NCBI GenBank assembly: GCA_934635545.1 | Contig: CAKTZN010000061.1 | Coordinates: 1-10,354, forward strand | DNA: 10,354 nt | Direction of reading: 5' to 3' | Source of the DNA: an uncultured Oscillospiraceae bacterium | Lineage (GTDB): Bacteria; Bacillota; Clostridia; Oscillospirales; Oscillospiraceae | Shown: positions 1 to 5,598 of the stretch, in pieces | Position numbering within the stretch: the stretch's first letter is position 1 | How the letters are laid out: every line of letters starts with the position of its first letter | Translations under genes and position numbers: made by a program | The notes under the pieces: generated by a model | Told to the model about the DNA's origin: nothing | Database searches by the model: none | What the model saw: only the letters and a program-made list of their open reading frames with translations

Positions 1-1
1 G

Positions 2-1360
2 GCCTCCATGACCGGCGAGTCCATGCCCGTGCCCAAGCGGCCCGGCAGCTATGTGTACGCCGGTACCGTGGCCGAGGAGGGCGAGTGCGTCATCCAGGTG
101 GAAAAAGCCTCCGGCAGCGGCCGCTATGACCGCATCGTCCACATGATCGAGGAGTCGGAGAAGCTGAAATCCACCGCCGAGGACAAGGCCGCCCGCCTGG
201 CCGACCGTCTGGTGCCCTACACCCTGGGCGGCACGGCGCTGACCTATGCCCTGACCCGCAACATCACCAAGACGCTGGCGGTGCTGATGGTGGACTTCTC
301 CTGCGCGCTGAAGCTGGCCATCCCCATTGCGGTGCTGTCCGCCATGCGGGAGAGCAGCGGCCACCACATCTCCGTCAAGGGCGGCCGCTTCCTGGAGGCC
401 GTGTCCAAGGCCGACACCATCGTGTTCGACAAGACCGGCACCCTCACCTACGCCACTCCCAAGGTGGCCCAGATCGTCACCTTCGGCGACTATAAGGAGC
501 CGGATATGCTGCGGCTGGCCGCCTGTCTGGAGGAGCATTACCCCCACTCCATGGCCAACGCCGTGGTGGAGGAGGCCAAGGTGCGTGGCCTGTCCCATGA
601 GGAGTACCACTCCCAGGTGCAGTATGTGGTGGCCCACGGCATCTCCAGCATGGTAGAGGGCCGCTCGGTGCTGATTGGCAGCGCCCACTTCGTGTTCGAG
701 GACGAGGGCTGTCGTGTGCCGGAGGGCGAGCAGGAGAAATTCGACAGCCTGCCCGAGGCGTACTCCCACCTGTACCTGTGCATCGCCGGAGAGCTGGCCG
801 CCGTCATCTGTATCTTTGACCCCCTGCGTAAGGAGGCCCGCGCCGCCGTGCAGGCGCTGCACGACTGCGGCATCGCCAAGGTGGTCATGATGACCGGCGA
901 CAACCGCAAGACCGCCGAGGCTGTGGCCCGTCAGGTAGGCGTGGACGCCGTGTTCGCGGAGGTCCTGCCGGAGGACAAGGCGGAATTCATCCGCCGGGAA
1001 AAGGCCGCCGGACACACCGTCATCATGGTGGGCGACGGCGTCAACGACTCCCCCGCCCTGTCGGAGGCCGACGCAGGCATCGCCATCTCCACCGGCGCGG
1101 CCATCGCCCGGGAGATCGCCGACATCACCATCGCCTCGGAGGATCTCTTCGAGCTGGTGACGCTGCGGAAGCTGGGTGAGGCGCTGATGGCCCGCATCCA
1201 CCGGAACTACCGGTTCATCGTGGGCTTCAACTTCTCGCTGATTGTGCTGGGCGTGGCGGGCATTCTGCCGCCCACCACCTCCGCGCTGCTGCACAATATG
1301 TCCACCTTGGGCATCAGTCTCAAGAGCATGACCGATCTGCTGCCCGACGAAAACAAATAA
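2..1360 (+). CDS. P1B-type (heavy-metal) P-type ATPase, 5'-truncated by window edge
   Basis: This is a membrane pump that moves a metal cation using ATP. The frame is open to the left edge, so the N-terminus, any metal-binding domain and the first helices lie outside; about 452 residues remain. In order: the actuator motif TGES at the very start (bases 11-22), a transmembrane helix carrying FSCALKL (Cys codon 302-304), the phosphorylation motif DKTGTLT (Asp codon 428-430), the HMA-type His motif HYPHSMA (about 536-556), the nucleotide/hinge motifs MMTGDN (about 887-904) and VGDGVND (1028-1048), and two C-terminal hydrophobic segments. The HP-type motif and the single pair of C-terminal helices fit the P1B subclass. 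The usual CPC/SPC/TPC triad in the metal-binding helix reads Ser-Cys-Ala here, so the transported metal cannot be assigned. It is followed directly by a shared terminator. Confidence 0.93.
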   Translation, partial: ASMTGESMPVPKRPGSYVYAGTVAEEGECVIQVEKASGSGRYDRIVHMIEESEKLKSTAEDKAARLADRLVPYTLGGTALTYALTRNITKTLAVLMVDFSCALKLAIPIAVLSAMRESSGHHISVKGGRFLEAVSKADTIVFDKTGTLTYATPKVAQIVTFGDYKEPDMLRLAACLEEHYPHSMANAVVEEAKVRGLSHEEYHSQVQYVVAHGISSMVEGRSVLIGSAHFVFEDEGCRVPEGEQEKFDSLPEAYSHLYLCIAGELAAVICIFDPLRKEARAAVQALHDCGIAKVVMMTGDNRKTAEAVARQVGVDAVFAEVLPEDKAEFIRREKAAGHTVIMVGDGVNDSPALSEADAGIAISTGAAIAREIADITIASEDLFELVTLRKLGEALMARIHRNYRFIVGFNFSLIVLGVAGILPPTTSALLHNMSTLGISLKSMTDLLPDENK

Positions 1361-1369
1361 CCGCACATA

Positions 1370-1401
1370 AAAAAGACCTCCGGAGTCCCGGAGGTCTTTT
1401 T
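1370..1401. terminator. Bidirectional intrinsic terminator between convergent genes
   Basis: A perfect 13-14 bp inverted repeat (arms AAAAGACCTCCGG and CCGGAGGTCTTTT, 4-base loop AGTC at 1384-1387) has an A-run on the left and a T-run on the right. It lies 9 bases after the ATPase stop and 8 bases before the stop of the minus-strand methyltransferase, so it can end transcription from both sides. Confidence 0.92.
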
Positions 1402-1409
1402 CTATGTTG

Positions 1410-2240
1410 TCAGAATTCCAAACGGACGATCTGCATGTTCATGCTGTTGTCGCCCACGCGGGACAGAAAGCGGAAGAACCCGCTGACAGAGGGATCCTTC
1501 AGGTCATGATAGCCCAGCATGTAGCCGCGGCTGGACACCTGCATGCCCAGCGCCCAGGGGGACAGCTCCTTTTTGGCGTCCGCCACGGCGAAGTACGCCC
1601 CCACATCCTGAATGTCGGCGGTCTTGAGCCAGGTTTTCAGCATCAGCTTCACCGCCTTGCGGTTGGCGGCGTCGAACACCAGCCGCCCGCCGGGGAAGGC
1701 GGCGTGCATGGCCTGCACCAGCGCCTTGACCTGCTCCGTCAGGAAGTAGTAGAACACTCCCGCCGCGAAGAACACCACGCCATTGGACGCGTCGATTCTC
1801 CCGAACCACGAGGTGTCGTTCAGGTCGCAGGGGATGTTCTCCTCCCGCTCTCCGGCGGGCAGCAGCTCGTCGCGCACTCTGATCACGTCGGGAAAGTCCA
1901 GATTGTAGATCCTGCACTGGCCGTTGTCGCAGCTCCGGCCGGTGTTGTCCAGCCCGCAGCCCAGGTTGACCACCGCCGCGTCGGGATGGCTGGCCAGATA
2001 GTCCCGCACCTCCCAGGCCAGGTCGTTCTGCCGCATGGCCGCCTCCAGAAAGCCGAAGCGCTGCATCAGGCTTCTGGGCTTCTTCTCCAACAGAGTAAAG
2101 TCGTAGTCAATCTCATCCATCAGCCGGATGGCCGTTTCATCATAGAACAGCCGCGGATACAGCGTCGAGCACATCTTCCGCCCGTACAGGGGGATCACCA
2201 GCGTCTCCTGTACGGTGTTTTTTTCGATATGGTATTTCAT
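1410..2240 (-). CDS. Class I SAM-dependent methyltransferase, LCMT/PPM1-like (COG3315-type)
   Basis: This 276-residue protein is a predicted cytoplasmic O- or carboxyl-methyltransferase. Visible features: the SAM-binding motif I VVNLGCGLDN (residues 90-99), an acidic second strand YNLDFPDVI (112-120) whose Asp should contact the SAM ribose, CDLNDTSWF (138-146), and the post-motif strand GVVFFAAGVFYYF (154-166). The NLGCGLD form of motif I, the long helical N-terminus and the length fit the leucine carboxyl methyltransferase / polyketide O-methyltransferase-like family (established family knowledge). The substrate is unknown. The start is the ATG at 2238-2240, preceded by GGAGGA. That ATG overlaps the stop of the gene before it (ATGA), so translation is probably coupled. 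It is the last gene of a three-gene operon and ends at the terminator at 1370-1401. Confidence 0.88.
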   Translation of the reverse strand: MKYHIEKNTVQETLVIPLYGRKMCSTLYPRLFYDETAIRLMDEIDYDFTLLEKKPRSLMQRFGFLEAAMRQNDLAWEVRDYLASHPDAAVVNLGCGLDNTGRSCDNGQCRIYNLDFPDVIRVRDELLPAGEREENIPCDLNDTSWFGRIDASNGVVFFAAGVFYYFLTEQVKALVQAMHAAFPGGRLVFDAANRKAVKLMLKTWLKTADIQDVGAYFAVADAKKELSPWALGMQVSSRGYMLGYHDLKDPSVSGFFRFLSRVGDNSMNMQIVRLEF

Positions 2241-2938
2241 ACATTCCTCCGATAGCCAGCCTCATCCCGGTACTCCGGGTGCGCCTTCAGATAGGGATCC
2301 CGGTCGCCGCAGATGGTGTAGTCGCACTTGCAGCCGTTGGCGCAGGTGGTGGTACGCACCAGCCGTGCGTGGATCAGCTCCATGGACACATAGTCCACGT
2401 TGCACAGGGCGGGCATGATGTCCGTCAGCCCGTTCCTGATGGCAAATTCCGCCGCGGGGCACGCCGTAAACTCATAATAGATGGGCTTGTCCTTCTCAAA
2501 GGGGGCAACCTTCATCTCATAATCGTGCCACCTGTCGCAGCCCGCCTTGGCCGAGGTGAACGCCCGATACATGAGCCTGCGCCAGAAGGGCTTGTTGCAG
2601 TCCACGAATTTCAGCCTGCGGAAGGCGGGCAGGATCAGGTTCTCCTCCATCTCCTCGATCTCCCGGAAGGAGGTCACCGCCCTGCAGACGACGTAATAGC
2701 TCAGGATGGCGATGCAGTCATAGGTGCCGCCCGCCCCGTTGTGGAAGTTCTTCTTCCCGCCCAGGTCGGTGCGCCAGTCGGCGAGAAAGTCCACATACTG
2801 CCGCTGGATCTGCTCCCATACCGCCTCCCGCTGCTCCCGCGGATAGTGGAGGGCGATCTTCTGCCGGATCTCCCTCTTGCAGGGCCTGGAATACAGCACA
2901 TGGCAGGTGCGGTCAAATTGCATCTGGTTGTCCTTCAT
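2237..2938 (-). CDS. L-2-amino-thiazoline-4-carboxylate (ATC) hydrolase family protein
   Basis: This 233-residue soluble protein resembles the ATC hydrolase family. The founding activity opens the thiazoline ring of ATC on the way to L-cysteine (established), but many family members are untested, so substrate use here is inference. Evidence: an N-terminal helical region, FTACPAAEFA (157-166), and a Cys-rich C-terminal segment RTTTCANGCKCDYTIC (195-210) that matches the conserved C-terminal Cys-Asp signature of the family. The eleven cysteines visible are many for a protein this size. It starts at the ATG 2936-2938, which overlaps the stop of the metallo-hydrolase gene by four bases, and it ends overlapping the methyltransferase start in the same way. 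Its own ribosome binding site (GAAGGGTG) is weak, consistent with translational coupling. Confidence 0.8.
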   Translation of the reverse strand: MKDNQMQFDRTCHVLYSRPCKREIRQKIALHYPREQREAVWEQIQRQYVDFLADWRTDLGGKKNFHNGAGGTYDCIAILSYYVVCRAVTSFREIEEMEENLILPAFRRLKFVDCNKPFWRRLMYRAFTSAKAGCDRWHDYEMKVAPFEKDKPIYYEFTACPAAEFAIRNGLTDIMPALCNVDYVSMELIHARLVRTTTCANGCKCDYTICGDRDPYLKAHPEYRDEAGYRRNV

Positions 2939-3798
2939 CTGCCCACACCCTTCAGATAGCCGCTCTTTGCCCCGGCCTCAGTGTCGTCGGACTCGTCATA
3001 GGCGTCGTAGGGGGCGTTGGGATCGTGGACGCGCTTGCCGAAGGGGGAGCACCACTGCTCCTTGTGGGCAAAGGCGAAGGCAAAGTTGTCCGTCCATCCG
3101 GTGTGTCCAGTGATGAACAGCGGATGCAGGCCCCGCTTCTGCAGCTTCTCCTCCAACGCCGCCAGCGACCGGACGGCCAGCTTGTTGTCCTCCGCCAGAG
3201 CGGAGATAAAGCTGTACCCGCCGTCGGCGCCGAACCAGATGGTGTCGCCGGTGAAGAGGTACTTGTCGTCGATGAGATACACCATGTGGCCCCAGGTGTG
3301 GCCCGGCACCAGGAAGCACTCGATTTTGATGCCGTCGATGTCAAAGACCTGCCCGTCCTGCAGCAGCACCTTTTTATTGTTGATGGTCACCTGGGGCAGC
3401 TTATAGAGATGATAGATGACCTTCCGGCGCACCTGGCCGGTCAGGTACCTGTTCTCGGTCTCGCCCACATACAGCGTGGCGTTCCGGAACAGGCCGGGGC
3501 TGTCGGCCTCCACCGCGCCCACATGGTCGGTGTCCTGGTGGGTGATCAGGATATGGCGGATGGACGCCGGGTCGATGCCCAGCCAGCCCATCTTCTCCGC
3601 CAGCGGGTCATAGTTGTACCCCGCGTCGATCATGATGGTAGTCTCGCCCTTCCGGTAAAAGAAGATGTTGGCCACCCACTCCCGGACGCAGGCCACATTT
3701 TCGTCGATCCAGCCGGTGTTCAGCGGCTTGAAGATCTCCTTGCCCCGGTACATTTTGCTCATTTCCTTCTTCTGGAACTCGGTCGCTTTCTTGGACAT
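2935..3798 (-). CDS. Metallo-beta-lactamase (MBL) fold metallo-hydrolase
   Basis: This 287-residue predicted cytoplasmic hydrolase is the first gene of the operon. The MBL metal-ligand motifs appear in order: THQDTDH (86-92), GHTWGH (166-171, His167), FTGDTIW (182-188, Asp185) and a late His in TGHTGW (His232). The first motif departs from the usual HxHxDH: its second His is Asp89, giving H-x-D-x-D-H, so metal site 1 may be altered. Length and motifs fit the glyoxalase II / lactonase-like branch, but the substrate is unknown. The start at 3798 is supported by GGGAGGG about 9 bases upstream; internal Met13 or Met16 would lack so good a site. It is expressed from the promoter at 3894-3922 and probably controlled through the dyads in its leader. 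It overlaps the next gene by ATGA. Confidence 0.9.
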   Translation of the reverse strand: MSKKATEFQKKEMSKMYRGKEIFKPLNTGWIDENVACVREWVANIFFYRKGETTIMIDAGYNYDPLAEKMGWLGIDPASIRHILITHQDTDHVGAVEADSPGLFRNATLYVGETENRYLTGQVRRKVIYHLYKLPQVTINNKKVLLQDGQVFDIDGIKIECFLVPGHTWGHMVYLIDDKYLFTGDTIWFGADGGYSFISALAEDNKLAVRSLAALEEKLQKRGLHPLFITGHTGWTDNFAFAFAHKEQWCSPFGKRVHDPNAPYDAYDESDDTEAGAKSGYLKGVGR

Positions 3799-3829
3799 GG
3801 CGTCGCCCTCCCGTATCGTTCTCCTGCGA

Positions 3830-3843
3830 TTAGCATCGCCTAA
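3830..3843. promoter_or_regulatory. Weaker copy of the TTAG-N6-CTAA dyad in the operon leader
   Basis: TTAGCATCGCCTAA lies between the strong dyad and the start of the MBL gene, exactly 35 bases from the corresponding position of the strong copy. Read on the minus strand it is GTTAG-GCGATG-CTAAT, which matches the other two copies except for the spacer and a final T for C. It may be a second, lower-affinity operator. Confidence 0.45.
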
Positions 3844-3862
3844 CTCTTCATCAAAGAAAAGC

Positions 3863-3880
3863 GGTTAGCGCTATCTAACC
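3863..3880. promoter_or_regulatory. Palindromic operator candidate (GGTTAG-N6-CTAACC) of the MBL operon
   Basis: A perfect 6-bp inverted repeat with a 6-base spacer begins a few bases downstream of the predicted transcription start (about 3887), a classic repressor position. The minus-strand sequence GACGGTTAGATA..GCTAAC recurs upstream of the gene at 8212-8703. The transcript could also fold here: AAAAG and CTTTT extend the stem around one bulged A (3857-3887), placing a hairpin at the 5' end of the mRNA. The binding protein is not in the window. Confidence 0.6.
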
Positions 3881-3893
3881 GTCTTTTGGTGCT

Positions 3894-3922
3894 ATTGTAA
3901 TGCCCCCGGCGGAAATTGTCAA
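3894..3922 (-). promoter_or_regulatory. Sigma-A promoter of the three-gene MBL operon
   Basis: On the minus strand, TTGACA (3922-3917), a 17-base spacer and TACAAT (3899-3894) make a near-consensus promoter. The predicted start is near 3887, giving a leader of about 90 bases that holds both dyads. Confidence 0.82.
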
Positions 3923-3932
3923 GGCCAACGCG

Positions 3933-3962
3933 GAAGAAACGGCGCAAACGCGCCGTTTCTTC
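3933..3962 (-). terminator. Intrinsic terminator of the MATE gene
   Basis: A perfect 13-bp inverted repeat (GAAGAAACGGCGC / GCGCCGTTTCTTC, 4-base loop) starts 4 bases after the MATE stop codon. The T-rich part lies within the 3' arm rather than after it, so it is weaker than the other terminators here. The next promoter starts about 10 bases further on. Confidence 0.72.
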
Positions 3963-3966
3963 GTAC

Positions 3967-5286
3967 TTATAGTGCCTTTGTGTACCGCCGGATGGCCAAT
4001 GCGGTATAGACCGCCGTCAGCAGCTCCGTCACCGGCATGGCGAACCACAGGGAATCCGGCCCGGTCACCACCGGCAGCAGCAGGATCAGCACGCCGCTGA
4101 TGACCAGTCCCCGGGCCACCGAGACGATAAAGGCCGCCCTGGGCCGCATGATGGACTGGAAATAGTAGGTAGAGAAGATGTTGAAGGGCAGCAGCAGGAA
4201 CGACAGGGCATACGTCCGGATGATGGCCGGGGCGATGGCCAGGATCTCCGCCGTGGGGCTCATGAACACCCGGATGTACAGATTGGGCGCGGCAAAGCTG
4301 AGGGCCGTCCAGAACAGGGCGAAGGCCGCCGTGGTATACAGCGCCAGCCGCAGCGTCTCCCGGATGCGGCGCCCCTGCCCCGCGCCGTAGTTGGTGGAGA
4401 TGATGGGCTGCGCCGCCTGTCCCACGCTGTAGGCGCAGCACTGCACAAAGGTACTGACGTTGATGATGGGGCCGTATACCGCCAGGGCGTCGCCGCCCAG
4501 ATAGCGCATGATCTGCCGGTTGAACAGCACCGTCAAAATGCCCATGGCCACGTCGATGAAGAAGGAGGAGAAGCCCGACACCGTGATCTCCCACAGCTTG
4601 CGGGGCAGCCGCTCCACCCGCACCAGACGCAGGGTGTTCCGGCGGCGCGGGAAGTGGGACAGCAGCACCAGCAGCGAGATCACCGAGCCGATGGCCGTGG
4701 CCAGCCCCGCGCCGTAGATGCCCATGTCGCAGGGGAACACGAAGAAGTAGTCGCCCAGCATGTTGAAAATGCCGCCGGACAGCACGCCCAGCGTGGCAAG
4801 GCCGGGGCTGCCGTCGTTCCGCAGGAAGGCCGCCAGCATCTGGTTGAACAAAAAGATGGGGAACACATACTTGATGGGCCGCAGATACCGCTGGGCCAGC
4901 GCCAGCAGTGACTCGTCCGCGCCGAAGAAGGTCAGCAGCGGCGCCTCAAAGCACAGCAGCCCCACCCACGCCAGCACCGCCAGCGCCACGGAGCCGATCA
5001 CCGCGGCGGTGAAATACTGGTTCTCGCCGCCGTCGCCGCGGGTACTGCTGCCCCGCCGCGCGCTGAAGATCACGCTGCCGCCGATGCCCGTCAGCAATCC
5101 CAGACTGTAAATAACGTTCCACACCGGGGCCACCACCGCCAGCGCCGCCGTGCCGTCGGGGCCCTGATACTGGCCCACCATGGCCATATCCACCATGCCG
5201 TAAATGCTGGAGATCAGCGCGCTGCCAAAGGCCGCCGACAGATATTTGAAGTACAGGGGCCTGATTTTTCCGTTGAGAAGATCCAT
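3967..5286 (-). CDS. MATE family multidrug/toxin efflux transporter
   Basis: This 439-residue integral membrane protein is a cation-coupled efflux pump of the MATE (MatE) family, probably with 12 helices in two six-helix bundles. The N-terminal segment with ISSIYGMVDMAMVGQYQGPD is typical of MATE helix 1-2, where the substrate/cation path opens. The internal repeat begins near the second bundle (VSGFSSFFIDVAMGILTVLF), and later segments such as PAIIRTYALSFLLLPFNIF match MATE helix 10. Length is normal for the family. The substrate is unknown. The start ATG at 5284-5286 has AAAGGAG about 11 bases upstream. It is a single-gene unit with promoter, leader hairpin and terminator of its own. Confidence 0.93.
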   Translation of the reverse strand: MDLLNGKIRPLYFKYLSAAFGSALISSIYGMVDMAMVGQYQGPDGTAALAVVAPVWNVIYSLGLLTGIGGSVIFSARRGSSTRGDGGENQYFTAAVIGSVALAVLAWVGLLCFEAPLLTFFGADESLLALAQRYLRPIKYVFPIFLFNQMLAAFLRNDGSPGLATLGVLSGGIFNMLGDYFFVFPCDMGIYGAGLATAIGSVISLLVLLSHFPRRRNTLRLVRVERLPRKLWEITVSGFSSFFIDVAMGILTVLFNRQIMRYLGGDALAVYGPIINVSTFVQCCAYSVGQAAQPIISTNYGAGQGRRIRETLRLALYTTAAFALFWTALSFAAPNLYIRVFMSPTAEILAIAPAIIRTYALSFLLLPFNIFSTYYFQSIMRPRAAFIVSVARGLVISGVLILLLPVVTGPDSLWFAMPVTELLTAVYTALAIRRYTKAL

Positions 5287-5317
5287 ATGCTCTCACGCTC
5301 CTTTTTCCTGTATACGC

Positions 5318-5365
5318 AAAAAAGCCGGACAAGGACAGGCATCTCAGCCTGCGCCTTATCCGGCT
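5318..5365 (-). terminator. Intrinsic terminator-like hairpin within the MATE leader (candidate attenuator)
   Basis: On the minus-strand RNA, AGCCGGAUAAGG pairs with CCUUGUCCGGCU (one U-G wobble). An inner AGGC/GCCU stem and a 6-base loop complete the hairpin, and UUUUUUGC follows directly. It sits between the predicted promoter (5408-5436) and the MATE start, with no other minus-strand gene upstream for it to terminate. Conditional termination in the leader is therefore the simplest reading. Confidence 0.68.
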
Positions 5366-5407
5366 GCCGTTTCTCTGAACGACCCGCCCTCCGAGCGATC
5401 AAGCGGT

Positions 5408-5436
5408 ATGGTAGCATATGTCCCCGGAAATGTCAA
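5408..5436 (-). promoter_or_regulatory. Predicted promoter of the MATE gene
   Basis: On the minus strand, TTGACA (5436-5431), a 17-base spacer and TACCAT (5413-5408). The -35 is perfect; the -10 matches TATAAT at four of six positions. The transcription start would be near 5401, leaving about 115 bases of leader. Confidence 0.6.
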
Positions 5437-5505
5437 GGGGCAGTTTCCCGCGGCGTGTTTGTCCGAAAGGGCAAAACAAAGCGCGGAATTTCGTGCAAAA
5501 CGCCA

Positions 5506-5534
5506 TTGTCCCCCTGTGCCGGATATGGTAAACT
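5506..5534 (+). promoter_or_regulatory. Possible promoter of the LRR-dockerin-sortase gene
   Basis: TTGTCC (5506-5511), 17-base spacer, TAAACT (5529-5534). Each box matches consensus at about four of six positions, so it would be a moderate promoter, possibly needing or blocked by a regulator at the overlapping dyad. Confidence 0.42.
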
Positions 5535-5544
5535 GGTACCATAT
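5523..5544. promoter_or_regulatory. Perfect 8-bp dyad overlapping the -10 region (operator candidate)
   Basis: ATATGGTA at 5523-5530 and TACCATAT at 5537-5544 are exact inverted repeats around a 6-base spacer. The dyad covers the putative -10 box of the LRR gene, where a bound repressor would block polymerase. It differs from the GTTAG dyads elsewhere in the window. Confidence 0.5.
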
Positions 5545-5598
5545 GAAATATAGCGAACCCGAGGGAGAGTTCACCAGAGGAAAACAGGAGGCGCGCAT

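Larger units (their letters stand above)
5287..5598. other. Divergent intergenic region between the MATE and LRR genes
   Basis: This 312-base gap holds the MATE leader hairpin and promoter on the minus strand. It also holds the LRR gene's promoter, dyad and ribosome binding site (AGGAGG at 5586-5591, 7 bases before ATG) on the plus strand. I see no gene, repeat or clear signal in 5437-5505. Confidence 0.7.

Noticed and set aside
1404..2255. Long plus-strand open frame (283 codons) opposite the methyltransferase
   Set aside because: It is the antisense shadow of a well-supported minus-strand gene with SAM motifs. Its His/Gln/Pro-rich translation has no domain features. Similar shadows at 2279-2959, 3025-3843 and 9048-9926 were left out for the same reason.
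3863..3880. DtxR/IdeR iron box or CIRCE element
   Set aside because: GGTTAG/CTAACC resembles the DtxR half-sites, but the spacer is 6 bases instead of 1. CIRCE needs TTAGCACTC-N9-GAGTGCTAA, which is not present.
5337..5350. CUGAGAUGCC in the MATE leader, reminiscent of the TPP riboswitch CUGAGA element
   Set aside because: The rest of the THI-box (ACCUGAUCUGGAUAAUGCCAGCGUAGGGA-type half) is absent. The bases form the loop of the terminator-like hairpin.
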